Origin: Isoperla grammatica
Taxonomy: Eukaryota; Arthropoda; Insecta; Plecoptera; Perlodidae
Assembly (NCBI GenBank): GCA_945910005.1
Contig: OX246741.1
Location: 53,113,864-53,177,863, forward strand
Direction of reading: 5' to 3'
Length of the DNA: 64,000 nucleotides
The notes beneath the pieces are model-generated. The model was given only the letters and a program-made list of their open reading frames with translations. It was not told the DNA's origin and ran no database searches. The translations under genes were made by a program, and so were the position numbers. Positions 1 through 14,021 of the stretch are shown here, in pieces. The first letter of the stretch is position 1; each line of letters starts with the position of its first letter.

Positions 1-1082
1 ACACCTGAAATATGACGGGGTTTCTTGCACTTGAAATGGAAAATTATGTTAAGATATTTAAAAGCAATTCTATTGTTGTTCTACTTAAATGGTTAGAATG
101 CAATTCTTTACTAAATCCCAATAGGAATGGGAGCACCGTATTTTTTGGTAAAATTAGCATTATGTAGCATTTTTAACAATACGTCGTCCCCGATTTGCAT
201 CTAAAACCTAAAGCGCCAAAAACGTATCTCTAATGATAAGTATAGGTAATCGTTCACAGACAATTCGTTCCCTTTTAAAATTAATTTTAATAGAAATTGT
301 CCGTTATCAATCAAATTTAATTCGATTATTTAATTGACGTTTTGACAATGTAAGGGTTCGGCCCGACTATTTCAACTAAAAAAAAAACACAACATAATAA
401 GCTCTTTTTCTGTTCTAGCACCGAAATACGACAAATACGTTCCGAGTTCGAGTTCCGTTATGTTGTTATAAGATCGTGTTTCGTCGTTGAAACCCCAACA
501 TTAGACTCGTATGCGATTTTCTGTTGTCAGTATACAAAATAGCTGCTCTTTAAAATTGAAGTCAGGACGCAGAAACGCATATCGACGGTATTGCTTTACG
601 ACCAGAATCAAAATACTATACTGGATATAATGTCCGCCATCTTGGAAATGGTGTTGTTTGTACGAAAGGTCATTCATTTTGTTGTCAAAGACACACGTGT
701 TTATTTGTTTGCTCGTTGTTGTGTACCGACATCTCTGCCGGTGTAGAAGGAAGAAAACGCTCCAGGTAATGAGAAATACTCGGTGTTGTTATTATCTAGC
801 TGGTGGGCGTGGTTCGAGTTTATTAATTACTTATTATATTGTGACAAGCAGACGCTCAGCGCTCAACACGATCTGTAGAGAATCTCTCCGTCAGAGATAA
901 TACAAAGTACACAATGTGTTTTCTTAGCAGTGAAGTTAATATAATTTGACGTTTTCACTCGTTATTATTTCAATTTTTTGGATATGCATCTAACTACAAT
1001 ATAATAATATTAGCACGTTCGTCACCCTACTAAAAATACTAAATAGACGTTTTTACATAGAACTTTTTCAAAATTATTGATT
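1..1082. other. No gene recognised
   Basis: AT-rich unique-looking sequence. An 80-residue open frame at 658-900 has no recognisable domain or splice context. Confidence 0.6.
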
Positions 1083-1254
1083 TAGGACCCTTTGATCGAA
1101 TTTATCACGGTCCTCTAAATAAATCTTCAATGCCAACAATACACAACAATAAAAACTAGTTTTCGTATATTATGTCGTGGTGCATTTTTAATTGTTGTGC
1201 ATTGTTGTCATTGAAGATTTAGAGGGCCGTGATTAACTCTATCTAAGGGTCCTA
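1083..1254. mobile_element. MITE, 172-bp inverted-repeat element
   Basis: Ends TAGGACCCTTTGA and reverse complement; inner arms CACGGTCCTCTAAAT...CTTCAATG and CATTGAAGATTTAGAGG. GATT lies directly outside both ends (1079-1082, 1255-1258), a possible 4-bp target duplication. Confidence 0.75.
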
Positions 1255-1322
1255 GATTAATTTTGAAAGTGGTCTATTACACAAGCACTGCTAATAAGCT
1301 ATAGGCTTCTTGCAAGCTTGCT

Positions 1323-1591
1323 TTACAACAATGAAACAAGTGAAATGAATCGATGGACAAACAACACGCTGTCAAATAATAAAATGTTCTGATTTTTAAA
1401 ACAAATCTTCAAAACAAACAAGAAACATACCAAACTTTCACAACTTGGTTGCCCATCATGAATACGTTTTAAATAACTGGTGAGCAAAGTTACTATCGCC
1501 ATACCTCGTTTCCTTCATTATGTTGCAATCTTATTATTTTGACAGCTCGTTGTTTGTCCATCAGTTCGATTCATTTGTTACATTGTTGTAG
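1323..1591. mobile_element. Inverted-repeat element, probable MITE
   Basis: About 60-bp imperfect inverted ends (TACAACAATG...ATGGACAAACAAC, GCTGTCAAATAATAA) around a roughly 150-bp core. Confidence 0.6.
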
Positions 1592-2112
1592 TTCGGCTGT
1601 GACGTCAGTTTCAAGTTCCCTATACCCTATACCGTTGTAGGATGAATTACGGTACCTATTTTGGCTCTCATTAGCGATTATTTAAAGTTAACAATAGCAA
1701 TCAACTTACAATACATACAGTAAGATGAACAATTAAGAGTACCACCCACCTGTTGTTGACAAGTAGAGTATGTTGCACATTGCGACGGACCAATAACAAG
1801 TTTCGAGTGAAGACAACAGACAACAACTTGACCAATCGCGATGCCTCTTGTTCGCGTTGGCCTTACTCACTGAACTGACGTGAAGTGTTGCGCTGGGTAG
1901 GCACGAGAGCCGCGGCGTCCGACGGGGGGGGGGGGGGGGGGGGGCAGTGGAGGGGGACGAACGGGGGTCCCTTACTCCTCAAGCCAGTCAGTCTGGTTTC
2001 GGTCGGGTTGGGAAAATCCCACATCATCGAGTTCGATTAGAATAAATTTCTCAAGACTCGGAGACTTGTTCGCGCAATGATAATGTGACCTTGACCCCAG
2101 CCGTAGCTCTCT

Positions 2113-5100
2113 ACACTCTACGTGATGACGTGTGACATGGGCTAACACTCTACGTGATGACGTGTGACATGGGCTAACACTCTACGTGATGACGTGTGAC
2201 ATCGGTTAACACTCTACGTGATGACGTGTGACATCGGTTAACACTCTACGTGATGATTTGTGACATCGGTTAACACTCTACGTGATGACGTGTGACATCG
2301 GTTAACACTCTACGTGATGACGTGTGACATCGGTTAACACTCTACGTGATGACGTGTGACATGGGTTAACACTCTACGTGATGACGTGTGACATCGGTTA
2401 ACACTCTACGTGATGACGTGTGACATCGGTTAACACTCTACGTGATGACGTGTGACATGGGTTAACACTCTACGTGATGACGTGTGACATCGGCTAACAC
2501 TCTACGTGATGACGTGTGACATGGGTTAACACTCTACGTGATGACGTGTGACATCGGCTAACACTCTACGTGATGACGTGTGACATCGGTTAACACTCTA
2601 CGTGATGACGTGTGACATCGGTTAACACTCTACGTGATGACGTGTGACATCAGTTAACACTCTACGTGATTACGTGTGACATCGGTTAACACTCTACGTG
2701 ATGACGTGTGACATCGGTTAACACTCTACGTGATGACGTGTGACATCGGTTAACACTCTACGTGATGACGTGTGACATCGGTTGACACTCTACGTGATGA
2801 CGTGTGACATCGGTTAACACTCTACGTGATGACGTGTGACATCGGTTAACACTCTACGTGATGACGTGTGACATCGGTTGACACTCTACGTGATGACGTG
2901 TGACATCGGTTAACACTCTACGTGATGACGTGTGACATCGGTTAACACTCTACGTGATGACGTGTGACATCGGTTAACACTCTACGTGATGACGTGTGAC
3001 ATCGGTTAACACTCTACGTGATGACGTGTGACATGGGTTAACACTCTACGTGATGACGTGTGACATCGGTTAACACTCTACGTGATGACGTGTGACATCG
3101 GTTAACACTCTACGTGATGACGTGTGACATCGGTTGACACTCTACGTGATGACGTGTGACATCGGTTAACACTCTACGTGATGACGTGTGACATCGGGTA
3201 ACACTCTACGTGATGACGTGTGACATCGGGTAACACTCTACGTGATGACGTGTGACATCGGTTAACACTCTACGTGATGACGTGTGACATCGGGTAGCAC
3301 TCTACGTGATGACGTGTGACATCGGGTAACACTCTACGTGATGACGTGTGACATCGGCTAACACTCTACGTGATGACGTGTGACATCGGTTAACACTCTA
3401 CGTGATGACGTGTGACATCGGTTAACACTCTACGTGATGACGTGTGACATCGGTTAACACTCTACGTGATGACGTGTGACATCGGTTAACACTCTACGTG
3501 ATGACGTGTGACATCGGCTAACACTCTACGTGATGACGTGTGACATCGGTTAACACTCTACGTGATGACGTCTGACATCGGTTAACACTCTACGTGATGA
3601 CGTGTGACATCGGTTAACACTTAACGTGATGACGTCTGACATCGGTTAACACTCTACGTGATGACGTCTGACATCGGTTAACACTCTACGTGATGACGTG
3701 TGACATCGGTTAACACTTAACGTGATGACGTCTGACATCGGTTAACACTACGTGATGACGTGTGACATCGGTTAACACTCTACGTGATGACGTGTGACAT
3801 GGGTTAACACTCTACGTGATGACGTGTGACATCGGTTAACACTCTACGTGATGACGTGTGACATCGGTTAACACTCTACGTGATGACGTGTGACATGGGT
3901 TAACACTCTACGTGATGACGTGTGACATCGGTTAACACTCTACGTGATGACGTGTGACATCGGTTGACACTCTACGTGATGACGTGTGACATCGGTTAAC
4001 ACTCTACGTGATGACGTGTGACATCGGGTAACACTCTACGTGATGACGTGTGACATCGGCTAACACTCTACGTGATGACGTGTGACATCGGGTAACACTC
4101 TACGTGATGACGTGTGACATCGGCTAACACTCTACGTGATGACGTGTGACATCGGTTAACACTCTACGTGATGACGTGTGACATCGGTTAACACTCTACG
4201 TGATGACGTGTGACATCGGTTAACACTCTACGTGATGACGTGTGACATCGGTTAACACTCTACGTGATGACGTGTGACATCGGTTAACACTCTACGTGAT
4301 GACGTGTGACATGGGTTAACACTCTACGTGATGACGTGTGACATCGGCTAACACTCTACGTGATGACGTGTGACATCGGTTAACACTCTACGTGATGACG
4401 TCTGACATCGGTTAACACTCTACGTGATGACGTGTGACATCGGTTAACACTTAACGTGATGACGTCTGACATCGGTTAACACTCTACGTGATGACGTCTG
4501 ACATCGGTTAACACTCTACGTGATGACGTGTGACATCGGTTAACACTTAACGTGATGACGTCTGACATCGGTTAACACTACGTGATGACGTGTGACATCG
4601 GTTAACACTCTACGTGATGACGTGTGACATGGGTTAACACTCTACGTGATGACGTGTGACATCGGTTAACACTCTACGTGATGACGTGTGACATCGGTTA
4701 ACACTCTACGTGATGACGTGTGACATGGGTTAACACTCTACGTGATGACGTGTGACATCGGTTAACACTCTACGTGATGACGTCTGACATCGGTTAACAC
4801 TCTACGTGATGACGTGTGACATCGGTTAACACTTAACGTGATGACGTGTGACATCGGTTAACACTCTACGTGATGACGTGTGACATCGGTTAACACTCTA
4901 CGTGATGACGTCTGACATCGGTTAACACTCTACGTGATGACGTGTGACATCGGTTAACACTCTACGTGATGACGTGTGACATCGGTGAACACTCTACGTG
5001 ATGACGTGTGACATCGGTTAACACTCTACGTGATGACGTGTGACATCGGTTAACACTCTACGTGATGACGTGTGACATCGGTTAACACTCTACGTGATGA

Positions 5101-6401
5101 CGTGTGACATCGGTTAACACTCTACGTGATGACGTGTGACATCGGTTAACACTCTACGTGATGACGTGTGACATCGGTTGACACTCTACGTGATGACGTG
5201 TGACATCGGTTAACACTCTACGTGATGACGTGTGACATCGGTTAACACTCTACGTGATGACGTGTGACATGGGTTAACACTCTACGTGATGACGTGTGAC
5301 ATCGGTTGACACTCTACGTGATGACGTCTGACATCGGTTAACACTCTACGTGATGACGTGTGACATCGGGTAACACTCTACGTGATGACGTGTGACATCG
5401 GCTAACACTCTACGTGAGGACGTGTGACATCGGTTAACACTCTACGTGATGACGTGTGACATCGGGTAACACTCTACGTGATGACGTGTGACATCGGCAC
5501 TCTACGTGATGACGTCTGACATCGGTTAACACTCTACGTGATGACGTGTGACATGGGTTAACACTCTACGTGATGACGTGTGACATCGGTTAACACTCTA
5601 CGTGATGACGTGTGACATGGGTTAACACTCTACGTGATGACGTGTGACATCGGTTAACACTCTACGTGATGACGTGTGACATGGGTTAACACTCTACGTG
5701 ATGACGTGTGACATGGGTTAACACTCTACGTGATGACGTGTGACATCGGTTAACACTCTACGTGATGACGTGTGACATGGGTTAACACTCTACGTGATGA
5801 CGTGTGACATCGGTTAACACTCTACGTGATGACGTGTGACATCGGTTAACACTCTACGTGATGACGTGTGACATGGGTTAACACTCTACGTGATGACGTG
5901 TGACATCGGTTAACACTCTACGTGATGACGTGTGACATGGGTTAACACTCTACGTGATGACGTGTGACATCGGTTAACACTCTACGTGATGACGTGTGAC
6001 ATCGGTTAACACTCTACGTGATGACGTGTGACATGGGTTAACACTCTACGTGATGACGTGTGACATCGGTTAACACTCTACGTGATGACGTGTGACATGG
6101 GTTAACACTCTACGTGATGACGTGTGACATCGGTTAACACTCTACGTGATGACGTGTGACATCGGTTGACACTCTACGTGATGACGTGTGACATCGGTTA
6201 ACACTCTACGTGATGACGTGTGACATCGGGTAACACTCTACGTGATGACGTGTGACATCGGTTAACACTCTACGTGATGACGTGTGACATCGGGTAACAC
6301 TCTACGTGATGACGTGTGACATCGGGTAGCACTCTACGTGATGACGTGTGACATCGGCACTCTACGTGATGACGTGTGACATCATTTACACTCTACGTGT
6401 C
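2113..6401. repeat. 32-bp satellite array, about 134 units
   Basis: The unit comprises ACACTCTACGTGATGACG then TGTGACATCGGTTA. The array is homogeneous, with recurring variants (GGGTTA, GGGCTA, GTTGAC, GACGTCTGAC, ACTTAACG, and 30-bp units lacking CT). A block starting near 3571 recurs 830 bp later near 4401 with the same ordered variants. The period is not a multiple of three and no frame is open. Confidence 0.97.
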
Positions 6402-7843
6402 GCTCGCTACGTGACGCGTCATTCGGACACGGACTCTGCTTGAAAAAGGAGTCTGAAACGCCCAAATATATAGTTTAGTTACGAGGGTTCTACATTAATA
6501 GTTTTAAAATGGATGTAAAAATGATTCTGTTGGATAAAATTAGGCAATTTTAATGATAGATTGTCTAAATTGCTCTTAACGTAATCAATTTTGAAACCTT
6601 TCTTTTTTTAAACGGTATGTAACCCCGCATCATTCCAACATCTTGATATTGACAGTTATTTTGAAGGGCTTGAACTCGATGTCTTAAATTATCACAATTT
6701 TAAAGTTATTGTATTTCGAACACGCTTAAATAACCCACGCAAAGTTCAGTGACTGTTTGATAATAATCATATTCCGGGTATTGCTCTGTAGTACATGATA
6801 TAATTGACATGTAAAACTGCTTTTCTTCGGGTGCTATGAATAGGGAATACGCAGTGTGTTTTGTGTCGCAGTTGTCTGTCGGTACCGTTATTGGGTACCC
6901 TTCGCCCCCTGGTCGTAATCGTTCATGAATCAGCCATTATACCATGATTAGCTTCGTTCCATAAATATTAGACGTTAAACTGTGTACTAACAAATAATAG
7001 TCGGTGATACAGTTATGAGCAGAGATAACGGACTAGAAAAGATTTTTTTTGCGTTTTAGGTTTTAGGTGCTAAACCGGTGAACACGCATTTTTTAAAACG
7101 GTACAAAATGCTAATTTTTTTAAAAGTAAGGTGTTCACATGCTTATTGAGATAATTGTTGACAATTGAGCTGCACATTGATTAGATTCTTTTATTGATAC
7201 TGAATACAATGATTACAAATATGTAACATCACTGACCCCCCGTGAGTAGGCCTATACTACTCGCAAGTAGGGGGCTTCTACAATACAGTATATATAATTA
7301 TTAGTATGTCGACGTTACAGAGGAAGTAGGAACTTTTAGACGTAATAATATTCTCAAAACAGTATCAAAAAATCAAAACATGGGACATAATTGTCCATTG
7401 GAAGTGCAAGAGACAAGAGACCCTCCCTTATATTGAAGGTTTCGAAGAAAAGGGAAAAGTAGTCTATGCCGCTATGTTTTCAAACCCGAGTAAATAAATA
7501 TAATAACGTTTAATGTTTATTTCTATACTTTTTAAGAAGTTTATAAAATTCGTATAGTTTTCATGATTAAAGTTCTTCAATATGTGAGAAAATAGGCCCA
7601 AATAGAATAAGATTTACTGGTAACACAAAAACGCGCTTACTTCCGATTTTTTTGTGGCAGAACTAGAAGGAAAGCCCGATCCCATGCTAAAGCAAGCCAT
7701 CCTAAACGCTCTTAGTTCTGTTTAATTCAGACGGAGATGTGTATGTAGCTGTAGCCACTCGTAGAAACGCTACTGATTGAAATATATAATCATCCCCACA
7801 GCCGCAGCCATTGAGTATGTGTGAAGATGTGTTATATACTTGT

Positions 7844-7975
7844 CCCGAAACAACCAAGTACCGATGCTGTGGTCGTGGCCAACCAGCGAGGCCCAGTTAC
7901 GAATTCTGATCGCTGATTGGCCACGCGTCAGTCGCCGTCCATGACGGACGCATCAGTATAAGGTTGTTTGGGGGA
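7844..7975. mobile_element. Diverged palindromic MITE
   Basis: CCCGAAACAACC pairs with GGTTGTTTGGGG, and GTGGCCAACCAGCG with CGCTGATTGGCCAC. It is related to the GGCAACCCAAGACAACC family at 9166, 22274 and 33671. Confidence 0.5.
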
Positions 7976-8433
7976 AAATTTCATAGAATCTTTGGAATCT
8001 CTATGGAAAATCTACGGAGATTGTTGGATGTTGGTAAAGGGCTGAGTGGGGTACGTGGGAGAGGGGGGGAGGGGGGGGAGGGGGGAGGGGGGAGAACCGC
8101 TTTGTTGATAAGTAGCCCATACTTTTGTTTACGGCAGTGACTTATCTGTTTTGTCGTATTTTCTATCATTTTATTTTTTCATTTTTTAGTTTGTTTTGTA
8201 GTGAGTGTCCTTTGTAAATAATTTTCATAATGAGTAGGATAAATAGAAAATATGAACACACTGTCGTTTTGCTTTCACTGAAATAGTACACGAATTATGT
8301 TGCTTGGGATATTTTACCAAGCTTGGACTTACACAGCATTTTCAGGATTGATCCGTTAATTAACACGTTTGGATAAAATGTTCCAATGAAAAAATGTTCA
8401 TGTTCCTTCATATTTAATACTTTATTTTTATTA

Positions 8434-8435
<2 letters not shown>

Positions 8436-8484
<49 letters not shown>
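8436..8484. repeat. TA dinucleotide microsatellite
   Basis: About 23 TA units in an AT-rich stretch. The surrounding 7976-9165 holds no gene, only a G-run tract (8060-8095) and a repeat tail at 8844-8920 that reappears inverted at 58240-58310. Confidence 0.95.
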
Positions 8485-8488
<4 letters not shown>

Positions 8489-9165
8489 TCTACTCTACTT
8501 TTTTTTTAAATGACTATACGTACTTTTAAAAATGCCATTTTAATGCAGTGACATAATATGGGGCATGTATATGCGACCATCATTGTTTTTATGTACTACA
8601 TGATGTGATATTTGTTGGATGTTTTGTTGTTTTCGTTTTTGTTTGTTTTATCAAAACACACTTTGTGGAATTGTGCAATTCTGTTGTGTATATAAAATAA
8701 TTAATAAATGATAATAATAATGCATTTTTACTTGATTTAATATCTCAATTCATTTTTCTCGTTCTTGATTACTTTCATAGTACAGTAGTCTGTTTTGTTT
8801 TGTTGTTATTGCTATTTATGATTTCATTATTATTAATTGTCTGCATAGCCTAGTTCTATTTATTGTCCTTTGTAAATCAGTTTTTATAACTGAATAGGAT
8901 AGACATTAAATAAATAAATAAACATTATCGGTGCAACAAGTGAGTGTCAATATCCGTGTTTAGTGTGATGGGATTGGCAGCATTAGTTAGTTAGCTCTGA
9001 GCTTCTCCGGACGGTGAGAAGAAGGAATCTCGGTATGTTTGTTTAGTTGTGTTGTGTACACTTGGGTGCGTAGCTGTAGAGCGGTGGGGGTTTACGGTGA
9101 AGGGCAGCAAATACAGCATTTGAGGGGGGGCCTATCTGTAGGCTCACACACATAACCGTAATATA

Positions 9166-9328
9166 GGCAACCCAAGACAACCTTACACATGCTTTCGTCA
9201 CAGGCGAGGTACTTCTTCGTAGCCAATCAGCGATCGTTATCTGCGCGCACTTGTCTCAGGTGGTTCGCTGGTTGGCTACGAATACCTCGCCTGTGACGAA
9301 AACATGTGTAAGGTTGTCTTGGGTTGCC
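9166..9328. mobile_element. Palindromic MITE (GGCAACCCAAGACAACC family)
   Basis: Nearly perfect inverted ends of about 60 bp, GGCAACCCAAGACAACCTTA inward to CACAGGCGAGGTACT. TATA flanks both sides (9162-9165, 9329-9332). Confidence 0.88.
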
Positions 9329-9436
9329 TATAACAATAATCATGTGGTTCCACAGCAACTGTGCGAATGCTTATTTACGTCATGGAAGAGTGAGTTGGAG
9401 CCAATCAGCGGGTGGGTTCTTTCAAATACACTGGCC

Positions 9437-9752
9437 ACGCCGTAAGAAGCGAGGTATCCCCTAAAGTTCTGAGAAGAGACGTTCGCTCCACACGGTCTAT
9501 TTCAACGGTATTCACCGCGGTATTTCCTTATACCTGTATTGTTATTGCCCACTGCATTGACTGCACCGACCGTGAATGGAATGCGACCCCACCACGTCTG
9601 ACAACAGGCGGACGATATTATCACTTCAATACCTGAGGCAGGAGAACGAGATGCAACTAGATTTAGGTTGGTAGTTGTCACACGCGTCACTTCCCTATTG
9701 CATAATCCGTGACGATAACACCTTGCAAGTTAACGCGACGCGACTTGACTGA
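9437..9752. repeat. Dispersed repeat, copy 1
   Basis: About 315 bp shared in direct orientation with 19901-20212, from CCGTAAGAAGCGAGGT to CACCTTGCAAGTT. Both hold a strong word CCCCACCACGTCTGACAACA. No inverted ends seen. Confidence 0.8.
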
Positions 9753-10176
9753 CATTTGGTTGGGCAACGCCTCACTCATCAATGACGTCACCATCGATAA
9801 GATAAGGTAGCTGTGTGTGTGACTGTATCTCAGCCTACCCTGCGGGACCCCAAATATCTGATGCTTGATAATTGCCCGAAAGTAAACCAAAATGTGTCAT
9901 CCCCTACTTCTTATAAATGTTCCAATCGTTTTTCAAATTACCCAATTTATCTTTTGTAATGTGATGTTGCCGCACACATTGCACAGTTGAATTAGGTAAT
10001 TTGTAAAATAAAGCTGTGTTTATTGGAACATTAATAAGAGAGAATTATATTCTCTACTGGATGACGTATTTTGGTTAACTTTTTGACAATATTAAACCAT
10101 TTTGAAGCAATTTTAACCGACAGAAATCGGATGTTCTGCAGGGTGGGTCAGGACACAGCCATGTCGTACCATGCAA

Positions 10177-10460
10177 CTGTGGCTGTGACTGTGACTGACT
10201 GTGACTGTGACTGTGACTGCGACTGTGACTGTAACTGTGACTGTGACTATGACTATGACTGTGGCTGTGACTGTGACTATGACTGTGACTGTGGCTGTGG
10301 CTGTGACTCCAACTGTGACTCCAACTGTGACTGTGACTATGACTGAGACAATGACTATGACTGTGACTGTGACTGACTGTGACTGACTGTGACTATGACT
10401 ATGACTGACTGTGACTATAACTATGACTGTCAGACTGACTGTGATTGTAACTATGGCTAT
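10177..10460. repeat. TGTGAC/TATGAC hexanucleotide microsatellite
   Basis: Long run of (TGTGAC)n with TATGAC, TGGCTG and TCCAAC variants and TGAC slips. Short open frames on both strands here come from the repeat. Confidence 0.95.
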
Positions 10461-10996
10461 GAGGTCGTGCCCAAGACGTGCCCCGCGTGAGATAGTGTAC
10501 TTGTAGTGTACTTCCCCCTGGCGGGTCATTGAGGATAATATTCCCGCCAAGTCGATTAAGGTCGAATATCGCTGCAATATCGCTGCAATATCAGTCGCGA
10601 TCGCAATCGGTCGACAGGTCGTGCATGAAACGTCGGTTTTACGAGGAATCAATAGTTTTCCTTGTCGGTGTCTTTGATAGACGATTTATAGCGGATTCGA
10701 AATGCGTTCATCAACATTAGAAAGAAATCCTCGCGGTTTTAACAATGGGTACTAACTATATCTTTTAATAGATCTACATAATTGCTAAGTACTTCTTGAA
10801 GAGGATAAGACGCATTGAATCCTGTTCTCATACACGGAACTGATACCATCCGGGGCGAGGCTAGGGTGGTACATTCTGAGAGGGGGGGGGGGGGCAATTG
10901 TCAACACCCCCCCCCCCCCCCCGCATCGTGATCCTTGGGTCGTCGGATACATTCGTCGTGATTGTCTTGTTAAATTCACTGACATCATTATACCGT

Positions 10997-11321
10997 ATAT
11001 CTCTCCTACCTTTTAATGAAGAGAACCTTATTAAACTAAAAATACAAAAACTACCGAATATGAGCACACTTGCAGGTGGCTGCTGTAGTTAGGCCTCAGG
11101 CGGCATTAATAGTCTTGACGTGATGGGTCTGTATCTTCTACTTCTACCCGGGTAAAGTGATCATCTCTCCTACCTTTTAATGAAGAGAACCTTATTAAAC
11201 TAAAAAAAAAAAAAAAAACTACCGAATTCAGCACAATTTCAGATGGCTGCGATGTAGTTAGCCTCAGGCGCCACTAATAGTCTCGAATTGATAGGTCTGT
11301 GTCTTCTACCCGGGTAAAGTT
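10997..11321. repeat. Direct tandem duplication, about 163-bp unit, two copies
   Basis: ATCTCTCCTACCTTTTAATG begins both units (about 11000 and 11163), which end CTACCCGGGTAAAGT. The second has a longer A-run. Just upstream, 10883-10922 is a G-run facing a C-run around CAATTGTCAACA. Confidence 0.88.
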
Positions 11322-11479
11322 AACTGATAGATGCTATCAACAAGTAGATATAGTCATTTTTAGTTTTAGAGGAGGCGCATAATCGTTTATGGAGACAAAC
11401 AAATAAATAACACAAAATGATTGCGAGTTTGAATTTCATGCGGTTTGAATCGCTTTGACTCGACCGCATCATAATAATA

Positions 11480-11738
11480 ATAATTTTGTGTAGGAATACC
11501 CGTTATAGGGTGCACACCAGCTTTACCTGATGTGCCCCTCTTCAGGTGACTATCTAGGTTATTAGGGTGTTTGGACAGTTGGGAAGGAATGTCCAAGGGC
11601 TGTTAGTAGGACTCAATCCCAGCATTCGCCTTTACGGCACCTCGGAAAAACCTTTGGTCAGGACTGCCGATGGTCGGAATCGAACCGGCGACCTCCCGAA
11701 GTAGAGTCTCGCGTCTTACCGCTGAGCCACCTCTATCG
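11480..11738 (-). mobile_element. tRNA-derived SINE
   Basis: In minus orientation the head has A box TGGCTCAGCGGTAAGACG and B box GGTTCGATTCC, followed by a body with CGAATGCTGGGATTGAG and CAACTGTCCAAACACCC, shared with the SINE at 18357. An AAT-type simple repeat at about 11470-11485 could be the tail. Confidence 0.75.
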
Positions 11739-12918
11739 AATATAATTTACATGACTGTCTACCTGTCCTGTGTAAACACGTAGGAGTTTAGGACACGTAA
11801 TGTTTGGCGGAACAAGCATGCTTGCTTTGTTTGGAACTGGGAAGCAAAAGTCATTTGGTCACCTACGATTTACGTGAGCCATTGTGATTTTTTCGTCTGT
11901 TTCAGCATTTCAATATAATCCATTATATGAAAGTGGTATCACATCTTTGTTTTAGACTAATTCAATTCCTTTTCATACCTGGTTAGCACAATTATGATTG
12001 TTTAAATTCGGAGATTTTGGGTTATAATAATTTATTTCCTCGAATATTAGTCCTTTGCATAACGCTCGAAAAAGGCCTGGTCGGTATAAAATTTGGGTCA
12101 AAGGATGACATATATCAAATGAAAGCTTGAGACGAGTACTTTTCAAAAAACCATGATATACCTCTGGCAAATCCAGCTTTCTATGTCAAAACCAGGGTCC
12201 AAGGTCAAATTTGTAATTTTTTAAATAATTTATAATTAAATAACGAAAAATGTTTGCAAGTTTAAAAATACTTTTTTAGTAAGATAAATGTATAAAGTTT
12301 ATTAAAAAAATAATTAAATTACCTACTTACCTTTTTTGACCTTGATTGGGGTCAATTTCCTCAAAATGGGTAATTTCTAAAATTTTCTTCGATTTATTGG
12401 CCAATATTCATTATATTAACTTACTTACTCATAAAAACGTTAAAATGAATAGTTCTTATTGTTATTACATTGTTTGCACGGTATTCATTCAAAATGGCGG
12501 TCAAAGGTCAATAGGTAAGTATCGTCAAACTAGGTCTAGTAACTAAAATATTACTTGTGGGTACTCTAAAGACGCAGAATTTTAACTGCAATTACAATAA
12601 CGAATAATAATATCATGTTTTAATCGTAAGAGAATGTAATTATCATGTAACTTATAAACAACTTAGGATTGTTACTGAATTTCTAATTAATGTCCTCAGA
12701 CATCAGGGTATTCTTAAATGGGTGTGCAACTGCAACAAAATACATTTTTAGAAAAGAGCATGACCATGCTGAGATACGTGATATGATACTAGTACTATGT
12801 TATATCTACCTTAGCAGTCACTGTCCAAGTTGACAGATTAATCACCTTCTGACTCACTGGAATTCTCATGCTGGCTACTGGAACTGGTACTGGTATTTGT
12901 ACAATCCTTCAGCTTACA

Positions 12919-13283
12919 AGCGTGGGTACACTTTTATTGATTGGCCAAACACTCACATGTCGGCATCTTGCAAACACGGCAACAGTTACAGGCTAGGAGA
13001 TCCATAACGGTCAAAGGTACTGGAGTTCCAATCATCCACTCGTTGCTCAGATCTCCTTTTGCCGTGGTTTCCCATCCATAGCCACGCGGATCAGGAACAT
13101 CAGGGTTGGCTTCCAAACAACGTATCCAGACCGCTGTTTGGTGGTTAGCTCGCAGCCGCAGGATTTGAAGCAGTAGAGAATCGTTTCAAGGTGGTAGCTG
13201 ATTAGACCTAATATCATCACATTTACTTTTAAAAAGCTCGTAGGGCAGCTGGTTGACGCTTGACTACCAAAAATCAAACACAC
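12919..13283 (-). pseudogene. Relic of FTGCDT/Cys-rich transposon protein, left arm
   Basis: In minus orientation this encodes EANPDVPDPRGYGWETT, LSNEWMIGTPVPLTVMDLLA and CNCCRVCKMPTCECLANQ then a stop. The NPDVP..GYGW...WM.G.P.P..V..LL.C.C...C order matches the C-terminal part of that family. The N-terminal part is missing and the frame breaks upstream. Confidence 0.65.
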
Positions 13284-13619
13284 TTCGAAGATGTGTAAAA
13301 ACTAGCGAGTTCGTTGGGATTCGAAGTATGTAATACCCTCCCTGACCTCCATGCACTGGTTGTGACAAAGGTTGGAATTCATAGTCGGCCACTTCACCTA
13401 GAGGCACCCAATGTTGCTATGGATATGTTTTCTATATGGGAAATGACATGTATGAAACTGTTACCTTGTTAACAACGGGCGCATCTATAGGTGTAGGGGA
13501 CAACTACGAGTTCCAACCTGAGTGAGCTCATTCAGTGGTAAAGGGAAAAAGAGAACTTTGAATATCACGAGAAAAAACTCGCATTTCTGTGTCAAGCTAA
13601 GCAAGATGGGTCAGGACTG

Positions 13620-14021
13620 GAGAGTTTCTATCGATGTCATCAAAAAAACTCGAAGAGTTTGTCTGTAAACTCTGCTCTTTGACCACGACTCTGTCATGCG
13701 TCAACCTGCTGCGCTACGAGCTTTTTAGAAGTAAGTGTGATGATATGAAGTCTAATCAGCTACCACCTTGTAACGATTACTTACTGCTTCATATCCTGCG
13801 ATTGTGAGTTATCAACCAAACACGATCTATTGATACGTTGCTTGGAAGCCAACCCTGATGTTCCTGATATGTGTAGCTATGGATGGAAAACCACGGTAGA
13901 AGGAGATCTGAGCAACGAGTGGATGATTGGAACTCCAGTACCTTTGACCGTTATGGATCTCCTAGCCTGTAACTGTTGCCGTGTTTGCAAGATGCCGACC
14001 TATGAGTGGCCAATCAGCTGA
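13620..14021 (+). pseudogene. Relic of FTGCDT/Cys-rich transposon protein, right arm and loop
   Basis: In plus orientation one frame reads LEEFVCKLCSLTTTLSCVNL, LRYELFRSKCDD and LPPCNDYLLLHILR; after a frameshift it continues EANPDVPDMCSYGWKTTVEG and LLACNCCRVCKMPTYEWP. It mirrors the left-arm relic and extends it upstream into the loop, so the left arm appears to be a secondary inverted copy. Confidence 0.65.

Noticed and set aside
2113..6401. CRISPR-like direct repeats
   Set aside because: Units are contiguous without unique spacers, in a eukaryotic sequence; it is a satellite.
10071..10652. Cys/Asp and Val/Thr repeat open frames
   Set aside because: Generated by the TGTGAC microsatellite on both strands.
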